DNA of 64,000 nt from Adiantum capillus-veneris (Eukaryota; Streptophyta; Polypodiopsida; Polypodiales; Pteridaceae): contig CM043964.1 in assembly GCA_014529385.2 (NCBI GenBank), positions 102,442,087 through 102,506,086 on the forward strand, in the 5' to 3' direction. The notes beneath the pieces are model-generated. The model was not told the origin of the DNA, ran no database searches, and was given only the letters and a program-made list of their open reading frames with translations. Positions 34,203-47,115 of this stretch are shown piece after piece. Positions within the stretch are counted from its first letter, which is position 1; every line of letters starts with the position of its first letter. The translations under genes and the position numbers were made by a program.

Positions 34203-36060
34203 GAGAGATTTGATTTAGAAAAAAATATTGTGAATGGCCAATTGACAACAGTCCTTTGTTTTAGAGTTTTTTCTTCAAGAGACCGAACACTTCCTGAATA
34301 TGCCTTTAAGGCTGGGTTTAGAACACCTAGCGGTAGAGAGCAAGGGTCCAGGCTAGAGCATAATGTTTGGTCGACAAGAAAAATGCCTCTTTTGGACCCA
34401 TAAGAACTTGGGCGGCACCCTCCCCCTCAGAAATGAGAACCTGCCGAGCACTTTATAACGGAAAACATGGAGAATGCAGTTCAAATCTCTCGCTTGCCAT
34501 AGAATGTACCTGCAACTTTACACTATGCTAATTTTATCGGCTAATTCATTTGCTTCTATTTTTAATAGAATTGTTGCCTCCGCCGCTTGTGAACAAGAAG
34601 CCTGCTTCTCTGTAAAACCCCTTATCTATGAATGTTTTACACCCTTATCTACGAATGTTTTACTAATAAAATACACCCTTTTTCAACTCAATTTATAATT
34701 TTTTTTCCTAAAACCATTTTATGGTACCCTTTTGGAGTTAGATGAAAGCTCTTGATTTTCTATCAGGCTCATCTTAACCCAGCCAAAGGCTTGGTTTGAC
34801 AATGGGATGGTGGCAAGGATGTGTTGCTTGCAATGCATTCACAATAAAAAACCATGTCCCCTTCTAGTCCGAACAATTTTTGGCCGATTCCCCCCCCCCC
34901 CCCCCCCCCCCCCCTCTCCCCCTTGACCCTCACAAACTGAGAAGATAGTAACCATGTAGTGTGCCAAATGGGCTCCAAAGACATTCTTGTCGGCACCATA
35001 GACCATTGCAGTGTTTTGAGATTTTTTCGTCTAGGATAGTTGCCACTTCTGCCTTAACTTGACATTGCAAGGGAGAGTGGGAGAGCCAAACACCTCCCTC
35101 TTCCATCACAACATCTGAATCCACTTTAATTCCTAAATCTTCGGTTTTAATGACAAAGTTGGCAAACTCTCTCTTCCTTCCTGATCGTCTCAAAACTTGG
35201 ATTAATTGTCGATGTAGAGCCCTTGTAGTGCAATAGACAAGTTCTATTGTGTAGCAAGATTCTATCCTCTCTCATGTGAAACCTACCTTTCTCTTTGAAG
35301 TGATAAAGCCTTATGGTCTTTCTTGTGTCTCCTCCATTCCTCTCATTATCTCTCTACTCCCTATCTCTAGTAGTGTATACCAATGTCAAAGAATGTGTAC
35401 TACTTGAATAGTTGCCCTGGGTATTGATCTCGCTCGCTTTTTGGTCTGCTCGAAAGTTTTTGCTCGATGTTTGGTAAGACTCACGAGAAACCGTCAAGGC
35501 CGTGATATATGCCTCTGCTAAGCAGCTCACTTTTCACTAGTCGATGAGGTGACGAATCATTTGGGTGAAGAAGCCAGCAAATTCGATGTAGGCATAGTCA
35601 TCACCGGTGTGAGGGTTGATATTGAAGATGGCCAGTTGGAGGGAGAGCATGTTGTGAGCACGTCGTCAATTGACCACCATTAATAATTTGCACCTCTTCA
35701 CCTAGTAACAAAGCTGTAGGTTAGTGCCAGCTCTCTGTCTGTTCGTCCCTCAGGCTAACTCTCCCCTACATATGTAAACAGAGAAGTAATTATTCTCCAA
35801 AGCACCGAAAATTTCCCTCTCGCATTTAGTGGCTTGCACGCTTAGGGATTCCCAAATGCAAGGGTTTCCATGGACAGGGTTGGAGAGCAAGTTGACGTTC
35901 GAGGTCAGGTTTCGCCTCCTTCACTAACGTCACTCCTTGTGATTTGTGAAACTTGTTGAAACCAATCCAAGCCGGTGTGGACTGGTTCCAACAGGTTTAA
36001 CTAATGTGAAGTGTAATTATGTGAATATATAATAACACATGGTAATCACAAAAAAATTCA
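34203..36060. other. No gene recognised; contains a 25-bp poly-C tract
   Basis: C run at 34890-34914. Open frames at 34769-35193 (minus strand) show no recognisable domain. A worn copy of the hairpin core lies at 35368-35404. Confidence 0.5.
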
Positions 36061-36249
36061 CGTGATCACGTGATTATTAAATCTCTGGTGCTAAAAAAAA
36101 AACGTCTCTCTCAAGAGACCGCTTCGATGGTGTGTGAACGCCTTCGTGCTTTGTTGCCCAAAACTACCAAAAAAATCCTCAAACCACAAGCTTTGCACAA
36201 GCTAAAATTGCATCGCCATCGCCATTCTCCCCGCTATCGCCAAGCCGTA

Positions 36250-36261
36250 GCTCTGATACCA
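36250..36261 (-). other. Primer-binding site, perfect tRNA-iMet type
   Basis: The minus strand reads TGGTATCAGAGC exactly. TGTGAATT begins at 36264, as expected for the edge of an LTR lying to the right. The short segment to the left could be the leader of a truncated minus-strand element. Confidence 0.65.
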
Positions 36262-36306
36262 ATTGTGAATTTGCAGATGCAGTGCATGTGCAGAGATCAA
36301 GAAGGG

Positions 36307-36309
<3 letters not shown>

Positions 36310-36386
<77 letters not shown>
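36310..36386. repeat. (GA)n microsatellite
   Basis: About 38 uninterrupted GA units, just inside the putative LTR. Confidence 0.95.
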
Positions 36387-36388
<2 letters not shown>

Positions 36389-37054
36389 ATAGGATGTGGG
36401 TGGAGGAGCTCAACACTGTGTGTATGAGAGACCCTTATTTTTCTAACTAGTAAAGAATAAGGTGTATACAAGTAATGGGTGGTTGAACATCTCTGGCGTG
36501 TTTGACCAAGTAAGAGGCACATCGTCTTTACCCCATCATCACTGAGTTGGGGCCAAGCTATCCAAGGAGGTATATGTGTGGTGGTTGAAAGATATGTTGG
36601 TAGATGCATCTGTGTAGTGGATGATCAAGTAGGTACAAGACCGCTTAAAGAGGACCCCGCTTTACATGGATGGGAGGGAGGGTCGGGTACGTGCCATGAG
36701 ATCGATGGTGGATTTGGTGATGCTTAGGTGGACTTGGATTCTTGGAGTGGTGGAGAAGTGTAATGGAAAAGAGAACATAGGATGTGGATGGAGCAGCTCA
36801 ACATTGTGTGTATGAGAGACCCTTATTCTTCTAACTAGTAAAGAATAAGGTGTGTACAAGTAATGGGTGGTTGAACATCTCTGGCGTGTTTGACCGGGGT
36901 AAGAGGCACATCGTCTTTACCCCATCACTGAGTTGGGGCCAAGCTATCCAAGGAGGTATATGTGTGGTGGTTGAAAGGTATGTTGGTAGATGCATCTGTG
37001 TAGTGGATGATCAAGTAGGTACAAGACCGCTTGAAAAGGACCCCGCTTTACATG
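36384..37054. repeat. Direct duplication of ~283 bp separated by 103 bp
   Basis: 36384-36668 and 36772-37054 ('aacataggatgtgg' to 'ccccgctttacatg') are nearly identical. The intervening 36669-36771 is unique. The block sits next to the primer site at 36250 and may be part of, or have duplicated within, an LTR. Confidence 0.85.
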
Positions 37055-37309
37055 TAAGGAGATTTGAGATTTTGAAGCCTCTGCTGCTTTGTGGCAATTT
37101 TAGATGTACAACCCTTATGCGTTAAAGTGTTGGGTGGTTGAATCTAGAATGACATATTTATATTCCTTGTGCTCACATCAACTTTTTAAGGGGGTTGCTC
37201 ATATTTGCTCATAAATTGGCTTTGCTCGATTTTGTTTGCTCGATGATTGGAAACCCCCAACCACCCTACAAAATGAGCCTTTTTGAGGCTACTAAGGTGG
37301 AACAACAGC

Positions 37310-39735
37310 TTGCTGGCTATCTCAATAGATGTTTGATACAACCCAGTTCTTCACCATGAGCTTCTCCCATTTTATTGGTAAAGAAAAAAGATGGTAATAT
37401 GCGCATGCCATAGACTATCGGAGATTGAATGGCAATTATTGTTAAGAATAAGTACCCATTGCTAAGATGACGATCAAGGTATCACCAAGTATACATTAGG
37501 CTTGTGGATATATCCAAGACTACATCCCGAACACAGTTTGAACATTATGAATTTTTTGTTATATCCTTCATATTGACCAATGCACCAGCTACTTTCATGA
37601 CACTTATGGACAGTGTCTTGAGAACATATTTGGGCAAGTTTATTATTGTTTTTCTCGATAAAATTCTCGCGTATAGTACCTTTGAGGAAGAGCACTTACA
37701 ATATCTGAAGCAAGTCTTTGAACTGTTACGAGAAAATAAGTTATATACCAAGAAATCAAAGTGAGTTTTTTAAGGAGGAGATTCCCTATTTAGGGCATAT
37801 TATTTCAGATGATGGGCTACATGTGGATCAATCCAAAGTGGATGCCAATAGGAGGCGGTCCTCTCCCAAAAATCTCGAATAACTTGATATTTTCTTAGGA
37901 TTTATAGGTTTTTGTTGAAGGTTCGTTAAAAACTATGCTCGTATTGTTGTTCTAATGACAGAAAGCCAAAAGGAAAACCTTTCAGTAGGATGAAATTCAA
38001 CAACAAAGTTTTGATGCTCTCAAGACGCATTAACTACCACCACTATTTTGGCTATTGTAGTCCTTTCAAACCATTCATTTTAGAAACAAATGCTAGTATT
38101 CGTATTATTGGAGCAATCATTCTACAAGAAGGAAAGCCAATTACATTTGAAAGCAAGCTTGATTTAGCATAACAGAATTAATCTGCTTACAAAAGGAAAC
38201 TCTATGCCATAATGTCTACTTTGAAGACATGGCGACATTATTTATATAGAACTCAGTTTGAGATTGTGTTTGACCATGAAAGTATAAAATGGTTTACACA
38301 ACAAATAGATTTGAAGAGTCGAAAGGCCAAGTGGGCTAAGATTCTACAAGAGTATGATACTAAGCTCCAATATCGTAAAGGACAATACAATGTGGTAGCT
38401 AATGCTCTCAATCGAATGCCTAAGATCGACCCTCTTCTCTTTATCAAGCTTCAAAGTGAGTTTTTAGAATCTCTTGAAAGCAATTATATGAGAGATCCTT
38501 CTCTCTCCAATGCTAGTAGTGTGTCTTTAACCTCCACACTCAGTTCTCCTCTTTCGAGTGATGAGCTGTAGAGATGGAAGAATCTTTCCATAAGTGATGG
38601 ATATCTACTTCACAAGGAGAGAGTCTGTGTACCAACAGACAAACATTCGATGCTAAGTTCTTTATGAATGTCACGCTAGTCCAAATGCAAGACACCTGAG
38701 CATTAAGAAGAGTTATACTCTCATACAACAACAATTTTACTCACCAAGTTTACATGGCTATGTTCAGACTATGTTTGGCATTTCCAAAAATGTCAATAAA
38801 TAGAGCAAATCGTCTGAAGACAAGAGGTCTCTTACATCCATTGGCAATTCCTATTGATAAATGGGAAAGTATCTATATGAATTTCATTGTGGGTTTACCA
38901 ACCACTATTCAACAAGGCATGATTCAATATGAGTGGTCGTAGACCAATTGACTAAACTTTGCAAGTTTATTCCAATTATGTCAATCAATTAAGACTCCAG
39001 AGTTAGCTAGGTTAAATATGGATAATGTGTACTAGCTATATGGGTTGCCAAGTAACATTGTGAGTGATCATGATCCCAAGTTTAACAATCACTTTTGATG
39101 GGCTATGTTTAAACGATTGGATACACAACTCAACCTGAGTACTACATCTCATTTTGAGACGAATAGTCAAACTGAACGAGTCAACCAAGTACTAAAGGAT
39201 ATAGTACAAACATATACTAGCAAGAAGCAATCAAATTGAGAAGATTATCTTCCTATTCTTGAATTTGCTTACAATAGTGTTAAGCATATTACAACTAGTT
39301 TTAGTCCTTTCATGATCATGTATGGTTTTCAACCAAGGTCACCAATTAGAGTGGGGTTGACAACTGAAAACTTTAACAAATCAAAAAATTTCTAAGACCA
39401 TATAGACATGCTAAAACTAGCTCCATCAAAATGTTCGACAAGCATAGGATCGGTCTAAAAAGTACACTAGTGAGAAACATCGATAAATTACCTTCACAAA
39501 AGAAGAGATATTTTTTCGTGTGCCAAACCATTCAAAAAGTTTAAGACAAAGCCAACACCTAAATTATGTACGAGATATTGTGAGCCTTTCAAGATACTCA
39601 AGCAAGTTAGTGATCTACAAACTCTCGTTACCTACACACTTAGATATTTATCCAGTATTTTATGCAAGTCATTTACGTAAAACATTAGTATTCTTAAGAA
39701 AAAAATTCCACTTCTATTTTCAAAAACAAAAATAG
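37310..39735 (+). pseudogene. Ty3-C: heavily decayed Ty3/gypsy pol
   Basis: RT palm remnants 'LTNAPATFMTLMDSVLRTYL' and 'IVFLDKILAYS' lie in 37504-37764; the second catalytic Asp is Lys. RNase H follows ('PFILETNASIRIIGAIILQE' in 37990-38172; 'VFDHESIKWFTQQ' and 'YRKGQYNVVANALNRMP' in 38212-38571). Integrase remnants include 'DKWESIYMNFIVGLPTT' (38754-38942), 'SDHDPKFNNHF' and 'TNSQTERVNQVLKDIVQ' (about 39060-39210), and the 'YPVFYASHLRKTLV' end (39520-39735), which resembles chromovirus-type pol. Stops are frequent throughout. Confidence 0.8.
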
Positions 39736-41159
39736 TTCTCCCAAGAGCGTAATATAGAGTCAAAGGCCAACCTAAGGGGTCGCATACTTAGACCAAAGGC
39801 TTGGACAATTTCAATGGAGATTGGGGATAGGGCTAGTAAAAGCCTATATATATATATGGTGGTAGGGAGCAAAATCACCAAGGTATTGCCTCATGCTACA
39901 TGCCACAACCCCCTATGTGTCTCTCAACATCTTGGCAACTTCATACACTACAAGTATTCATTATCTTGCTCTAATTCCCCACAATGATTCAACCTTCTAA
40001 CCTTACCCTTCTAGCAAGAGCATTGTTGATATCATTAATGTTTGCATTTCATCAAACGAGTCACCAAAATAGAGAATTGATGCCACATCAAGAAACAAAA
40101 AACTATAGCGTTTATTGACCCAAATCCACAATATGAATGCGCTATTCAATGTACTACCTTACAACCACCTCCTTTATCAAAAAAATTATCCATCATTCCA
40201 CAAGTTCTCACTCCCTCTTCCTTTCACTCAATATCAAGCAATCATATATTTCTTGCTTTTTCAAGAAGAGCCAATGCCCTTTGGGCAAAGCAACACCGTT
40301 CTTGCTTTTAGGAGCAAGAGCACATTTTTTAATGGGGTGGATACCATCTTTATTTTGGGACCTGGCCACTTACTAACTCATCTACCCCATGCCCTTATGA
40401 AAAATTGATTGTTCTCAAAATTTACAAAGATAATCTAGTATGACATTTGCAATCATATCAAAATCTAACCATCATTTCCTAAATAGAAATGTAGGGGTAC
40501 TAACTAAATAGAGATATAGGGGTACCCAGCTCTTGAATATGTACTATTTATTCAATTTAACTTACTAAATGCAAACAAGGATTTTGCAAATGTTCTGACA
40601 TTGTTCATGTAAAGCAATGGTTGGTGGTAGATTGGTATGGCCATTCTACCTTCTCAAACTTGAATCTTGGTACCAAGGATTACCAAAGATTAGCATTTGC
40701 TAATTATTATTCTTCATTACGTTCAGAGAATAGCAAATAGACAACTAACAACCTCAAGTTGATTACCATAGCAAGCTCCGAGAGTAGTAGAGGGGATCTA
40801 GAGCATGTTTAAGGCTAATTGCTAGTTACTTCTTGGCAGCTGCTGCTAATGGCAGGATTAAGAGGCACAAGTATAATAAATACCCGAGCGAGGTCTGAAA
40901 AAACACAAATGCCAATGGCAGGATTAAGAGGCCTCTGAGCTGAAAATGCCCAAATGCCAAAGCATATTTCTGTACAATTACCAATGGGTTATCAATGGGA
41001 GCGTTTGGTGTTCGACCACCCAATGAGAAGGCTTGAAACTGCACCAATGGTGTTGCATCTCTGCCAACAGCCACCCAGCAAGGTTCATCATTGTCATTCA
41101 GTACCATCTTTTCCAAGAAAGGACCCCTTTACAAAATCTGCTTAACACTTCAGTTTTCC
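39736..41159. other. No gene recognised
   Basis: A/T-rich sequence. A short direct repeat 'aatggcaggattaagaggc' occurs at about 40849 and 40915. A 96-codon frame on the minus strand here includes that repeat and has no recognised domain. Confidence 0.5.
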
Positions 41160-41370
41160 CGTTGCTTGTCATGCTTGGATGGAGAAGTAGTGAAAAGAAA
41201 TTCTCATTCATAGCCGGATTCTCGCCAAGCTTCATATGTTATCTCTAGAGTATTGCAAATTGGAAATAAATTTAAAGCTTACGCAACTTCAAGAGTGAAA
41301 TAAAAGATCATTGGTTTACGTTTTCTCAAGCAAGGATGGAGAAGCATTGAAGAGAAATTCTCAATCCAGA
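41160..41370. repeat. Short imperfect direct repeat downstream of H3
   Basis: 'ggatggagaag.a.tga.aagaaattctca' occurs at about 41172-41205 and 41334-41366, in what would be the 3' flank of the H3 gene. Confidence 0.5.
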
Positions 41371-41500
41371 GACATTGCAGGAGGCATCAAAATGCAACAC
41401 ATTTCTATAGTGGAGAATTGAAGCAGAATTGCTGAATCCTTGTCAAGGTGGTGTAAATAAAACCATTAGAAACTATAGCCAAAGCAGCAGCACCAAAAAC

Positions 41501-41992
<492 letters not shown>

Positions 41993-42014
41993 TTAACTTC
42001 TCGGCGCCTCATTT

Positions 42015-42023
42015 GATCCAACG
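42015..42023 (-). promoter_or_regulatory. Histone nonamer-like motif 1
   Basis: GATCCAACG on the + strand is 8 of 9 matches to CATCCAACG, the nonamer of plant H3/H4 promoters. It lies about 105 bp upstream of the H3 start codon. Confidence 0.5.
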
Positions 42024-42042
42024 CTCCTGCTTCCGCGTTCCT

Positions 42043-42051
42043 CATCCGACG
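42043..42051 (-). promoter_or_regulatory. Histone nonamer-like motif 2
   Basis: CATCCGACG, again 8 of 9 matches to CATCCAACG, 28 bp further upstream of H3. Two spaced copies make the assignment more credible. Confidence 0.5.
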
Positions 42052-42084
42052 GCCGGATTTCAACTATCCGTGAGCTTGCTCCTC

Positions 42085-42089
42085 ATTGG
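42085..42089 (-). promoter_or_regulatory. CCAAT box of H3
   Basis: ATTGG on the + strand reads CCAAT towards H3, about 175 bp before the start codon. No strong TATA box is seen; a weak A/T-rich candidate is at about 41985-41997. Confidence 0.4.
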
Positions 42090-42099
42090 CCAGCAATAA

Positions 42100-43770
42100 C
42101 AACACCAACTGCCTATGGTCGGTAAGAGCCGAGTTCCGCTGGTGCTTTAAAATATTAGTAGTATTAAGGGTTGAATAAATAATCCAGGTTGTCCTGCAGA
42201 AAGCGTGAAAAGAAAATTTTGAACTCTCACTTTACCAAATTTGTTAAAGAGGTGAGGGTGCACGTTCGCGAGGAAGAGGGAGTGATTTTTGATCGATTAG
42301 TATGTTTTTTAAGGCTCTTAATACAAACAAATTCGAATGGATTTGTAGCTCTACTATTTTAATGGGAGTTGTTTCCCTCGTACCACTAAAGTGATTGACA
42401 TGATGGATGACCACTCTATTAAGATATTAGGTAGATCTCACAAAAATTGGTAGAGCACAGTGAGACCCGGCTCTAATGGGGCCGCACCACTATGGGATAC
42501 AAGATCAACTCGTCAAAATAGAAAGAACAAGACTCAGTGTTTTCCTCACCATTTCATCAAACAACCATTCCCTACGAGCTACGAGAGGACTTCCTAAACT
42601 TAAACCCACCCTTTTTTGAAAGTACTAGTAGAGTAGCATTGCTCGATAAGTCTACCTTAGAGCTAGGTCACCTCGGCAACGCTTTGCTTCTTTCTACGAC
42701 CATTATTAATTCCCATGTGGATTACCCAAGGTAAGCTTCATAACATGGTTACAATCAAATCACTAGTCAACCACTTTTTTTTTAAATGACAATAAAAACG
42801 TAGGTAGCGTGAACGGCATGCCAACTATCGCTACAAACCAAAAAAATAACAAACAACTTCATGGATTTTCCTAGAAAATGAAGGTGAATGAATGTGAAAA
42901 GATGTTTGACTCCAATTAAGGGCACTAGGTAGAACATTGGTTCTAGCACCCATGCGACCTAGTCCTTAGTTTTGGGAAAAACTTTATTTATAGAAGATAC
43001 TACCGGGTAAACCCCCTAAGTGTGACTTGGATCTAAATACAACTCCTCGTACTCGTGTCCAAAATGGAGTTGCTCAGAGGATGAATTGTGTGATTTGAAA
43101 GGAGAGTATACATTATGTTGTCTCATGCTCATGCTAAGTTGTCATATAGTTTGTGTGTTGAAGCTATGAAGACTACAATTCATCTACTAACATAATATGG
43201 TGGAAGGGGGAGCCCTTTACACGTGTCGCATTCTGCGACCTGAAGGCTAAAGTCCAAAACTAAAAAAAGCCCCTTTGCATGCAAAAGAGGGAGAGAGGGG
43301 GAGAGAGAGAGAGGCTACCGAAGGGGGCCGGCCGTACTAGTATAATTAATGGATCACCAATTAAGGCACTATATGGTGGTGCTCTAAAAGAAGCATGGAG
43401 TGGTCACAGGCCTTCTTATCATCATTCAAAGTCTTTAGTTCTGAAGCCTTTGAGCATGTGCCAAAATAGCTTAGAGAGAAGATTGAACCAAAGTTCCAAA
43501 ATTGTGTTTTCTTTTGCTATGGAGAAGATAACAAGATGAGCTATTGTTCATGGGGGCCAAGTTTCTCATGAGATAATCCGTAGCAATGTTGTCGTATTCA
43601 ATGAGAATGAATGCATAAAATCCCTTCCATAGAGGTTGATGAGAGGAAGGTTATGTTTGAAGATATTACACCCACCTTTTTTGTGAACAAAGATGAGAGG
43701 TTACACAAGATTTAGAAATTTTATCATGTAGGAAAACGGAGTCTTTTCCAGTGTTTTTCATACAATGAAT
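42100..43770. other. No gene recognised
   Basis: Noncoding A/T-rich sequence with a short GA tract near 43290-43312. No repeats with clear partners in the window. Confidence 0.5.
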
Positions 43771-43925
43771 AACATCATGAGCTTCTGCTCAAGAGGCACC
43801 ACATACCTAGCTAGGTACGATTGGGGGCAGTGGACCATCGGCCCCCTCACCGGGCCAACAGTCCCCTGCTCCCAATTGTACCTAGCTAGGTATGCGGTGC
43901 GTCCCTCACATAAGCTCATGATGTT
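43771..43925. ncRNA. 155-nt foldback resembling a plant miRNA precursor
   Basis: The outer arms pair perfectly over 14 bp (AACATCATGAGCTT, 43771-43784, with 43912-43925). After an 11 x 11 internal loop, GGCACC-a-CATACCTAGCTAGG on the left pairs with the right arm at 43881-43900. The stem continues through TACGATTGGGGGCAG against CTGCTCCCAATTGTA with two mismatches, then GGAC/GTCC and GGCCC/GGGCC around a short loop near 43843-43849. Length and arm layout suit a plant pre-miRNA. A small foldback transposon or a recent inverted duplication is the alternative. Strand and mature product cannot be told from sequence. Confidence 0.45.
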
Positions 43926-44104
43926 GAGGTAAGTCACAATGTGAGAATTATTGTGAGAATTTGTCCAAAACTTTTTGTGATATGTACCATAGGCTAAATA
44001 AAGTGTGCATTGTGACGCGCCCAATCGAAAAACACATTGATCGAAAGCAACATTGATCAACTCTATTTAAGGTAATAGAAAAGGTCTTTTCACGTTCATC
44101 ATTC

Positions 44105-44223
44105 TCAACTTGATCCCTTTCGATTGAAATTCTCAATTTGTTGAAGTCTTGAATCAACCCACCCACTCAACTTGATGCCTTTAGGTTGAAATTCTCAGTT
44201 CCATTAGGTCTTTTATCAACCCA
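44105..44223. repeat. 62-bp tandem duplication
   Basis: 'caacttgat.cctttcgattgaaattctca' to 'atcaacccac' occurs at 44105-44161 and 44167-44223, about 80% alike. Confidence 0.75.
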
Positions 44224-44500
44224 CTGAGGCATTGCTGACTTGATTGAACTTAGTCTAGCACTAAACACATAAATCTTTAATTTCAAATAAATCATTTCTT
44301 CAACTATAGAGCTATTATAAAATTACTTGCATAGAAAGAAGGGTTTTATTAGTCAGGGGAGGTCCTTAAAAACAGAAGTTTGATAGCAAATTTGCTTCTA
44401 TGGTTGGCTATCTCTTTGCCCCTTCATCATGCTAAAGCAAAGAGACAAAGAAGTCTACCTTGTTTACTAGGCTTTCTCTTCCTCGGAGAGAAACTTTTGC

Positions 44501-44715
44501 TTTGGTCGATTTCTCTCCAGTTGCTTGAAAACATCCAATTTAATGTCTTGGAGACTCAAATTCTTTGTTCATAATTATATTGTCTTATTTGTGAAGAGGA
44601 TATCTATATCCTTGAGTAGATTTGGCTTGTGTGAAGAGTATCTTTGGTCGATTTCTCTCCACTTGCATGAAAACATCCAATTTAATGTCTTGGAGACTCA
44701 AATTCTTTGGGAGAA
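44501..44715. repeat. 142-bp-offset direct duplication
   Basis: 'tttggtcgatttctctcca' through 'gtcttggagactcaaattctttg' is present at about 44501-44568 and 44643-44709 with three differences. Confidence 0.85.
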
Positions 44716-46650
44716 CCTTGGCATCTCTTAAAAGTTCTAGTAAAAAATTCAATTCCATCCATGTCAAAGAGCATAATTCTCAACCCTACTTGTATTTGCC
44801 CCAAGCATACAATTGCATGCCAAGAGAGATCAATCTCCTCTTCTCCTCCTTGAATCCGCTTATCTCAGGTCAAAGTTCTCTTCTTGGCGTGCAAATATTC
44901 TTGAATGCAAACTTGGGAAATCCTCTCATGGGTGAATCTTTGCAATGAATTTTCTAAATCCATATATGCATACATGAGAGAAAATTATCTAAGTCTATCC
45001 AATAGAATCATATGATTGTGTATAGTCCTCTCAAAGGGGTTACTCTATACTTCTAATGAGTGATCAATGCATGTGAAGACAAGTGCACAATTTTTATTAT
45101 TTCAGCAATCATGCAATCATAAATTCCTTTTTCATTATGAGAATTTTAATTACTATTTCTTGGAGACACATAATTCACCTAAGTTTTCCATATATGGATT
45201 CTAAGTACCCCATAGAGTCCCTAGGATGCACTATTGATTCAATGTGTTTCTTTGTGTGTTAGAGGCCCCCCACAGGGGAGGGGGTAATTTGTAAGACAAG
45301 ACACTTACTTTTTTGATTTGACATGTGCACAAGCACACACGAAAAGGGAAGAGGGAGGTAACCTTTGCAAAATCCAACTGCACCTAAAAGAGATGTAGTT
45401 ATGCGAGGGAGGAGGGGTAATCCAATAACAATTACCCCCCTCTCGTGTGGGGGTACCCTTAGACTTAGCATGGAGTTCTTTAAGGTAGGATCAACACATG
45501 TGAGGCTGTTATAGAAGAGGAAGGGATGTAATAGTGAGATCCTTTGAAAGTATTGTCTATGCAAGCCTACCTCATGTTCAAGAATACTTAAGGCATAGCC
45601 AACCATGGGGCAACCACCAACTTGTGCACATACTATTAAAATAGAAAGAAAAAAAACACTCCAACTTGTGTACATACTATTAAAATAGAAATTTTTTCCA
45701 TTTAAGACTAATTTAGCCTCCTCCTCTTTAGACCTTAAGAAATGAGCCTAAGTGGCCACTGGCTTCCAACTTTAGAGCTCAATCATTGGCTATTTCCCTC
45801 CTTAGTGTAGTTTGTGTCCTCCTTGCGGGATAGAAAATCATAGTTCGAGGTTCATTTCTAGATCTTTTTGACCTCGATATAATAAGAAATGTTGTCTTAG
45901 GGTCATCTTTGAGGCATTTTGATTTGGAAAAGACCCTTGTGGACCGTAAGTGACATTTGACAATATCTTATGCTTGTTGGTCCATACATGGAGAAATGGA
46001 GTAAATGGAGTCGATCAAAATATGGAGCTCACCTTGGAAAAACTTGGATCGTGGCATGATTGCTCTATATAAAATGTTGGTGGGATATTGGCATTAAAAC
46101 TTATTCAATTAGGAAACAAAAGAATGATTTCATCATGCTTCTACATGTGCACACAAAGTGCACATGTGCGCGCACACACACACACACCAAAGGTAGCTCA
46201 AAATTAGATTCCCTAATGGAACAATTGCTACAAGCGGAGGCACGGCATCCCTGCAAAATACATAAAATAACACGCTAGAGACAATAAAACAATAAATTGG
46301 CATACATGAATCGTCGCACACTCACATAATCGAGCTCAACACGAACAGAGAGAGAGGGAGAGAGGAAGAGAGCACACGCTGGCGCACCTCCTAGAGCGGA
46401 GTGCTACATCGGCATGGCGAGAGAGAGGAGAGAAGAAGTACACGAGCACCAAGTGCAATCTCCCTCCGTGCAAGAGTGAGCATTTTTCTCTTACACGTAT
46501 TGATTTATAGATTAGTGAATACTCAAATGAATACATATTGACCGGTCGGACAATAATTGGCCATGGCTCATAAAAAGTACTTAAATGATACAATATATTA
46601 TTCTTTCACTTAACCCTTGGTCTTTTCCACCTATCAGCTGCATAAAATAT
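44716..46650. other. No gene recognised
   Basis: Contains a 43-bp tandem duplication ('caacttgtg.acatactatt') at about 45619-45690, a short CA tract near 46171-46187 and GA-rich sequence near 46348-46372. The 138-codon minus-strand frame at 45259-45675 has no recognisable domain. Confidence 0.5.
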
Positions 46651-46654
46651 CAAA

Positions 46655-47115
46655 ATATCAAATCCATTACATACCTCTCCGCCGTTAGAAAGCAATTGTC
46701 CTCAGTTGCAAAGATAAGAATCTGCAAACAGTACTTGTCAAAAATAGTGATTTGAAATCTGTATCGAAACTATCACATAGTAAAAGAAAAATCCATGAAA
46801 TTAAACAGCATTGCTTATGCCTGCCGTCATCCATATACTACCTATTCTATTGTCCCATACCACTAGAATAAGCAGTATATGTCATACCCTGATGAACCAG
46901 GATATCATTGGTCACACTCATCATCGTATAAATCAATTCTCATCAGTTTCAAGTTCACTTTCATAAATACTGTTGTGACAGAAAATCATCATATACCAAT
47001 TTCAAATCCAATTCCAAATACAAATCCAAATATCCTTTGTTTTGTATACCCGGGTAACAAAATCATACCAGTTTACAGTGGTGGCCAGCCACTGCAGCAT
47101 GATTTTGTGATCGGT
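46655..47115 (-). other. Possible 3' end of a minus-strand Ty3 element
   Basis: On the minus strand, 'GAGGACAATTGC' is followed by a purine tract GGCGGAGAGG and TATGTAATGG. This is a common arrangement at the end of plant Ty3 pol just before the 3' LTR. No protein domain is long enough to confirm it. Confidence 0.25.

Noticed and set aside
34769-35193. Overlapping minus-strand frames near the poly-C tract
   Set aside because: One frame is driven by the homopolymer and the other has no domain or partner.
45259-45675. 138-codon minus-strand frame
   Set aside because: No recognisable domain, no flanking signals, and it crosses a tandem duplication.
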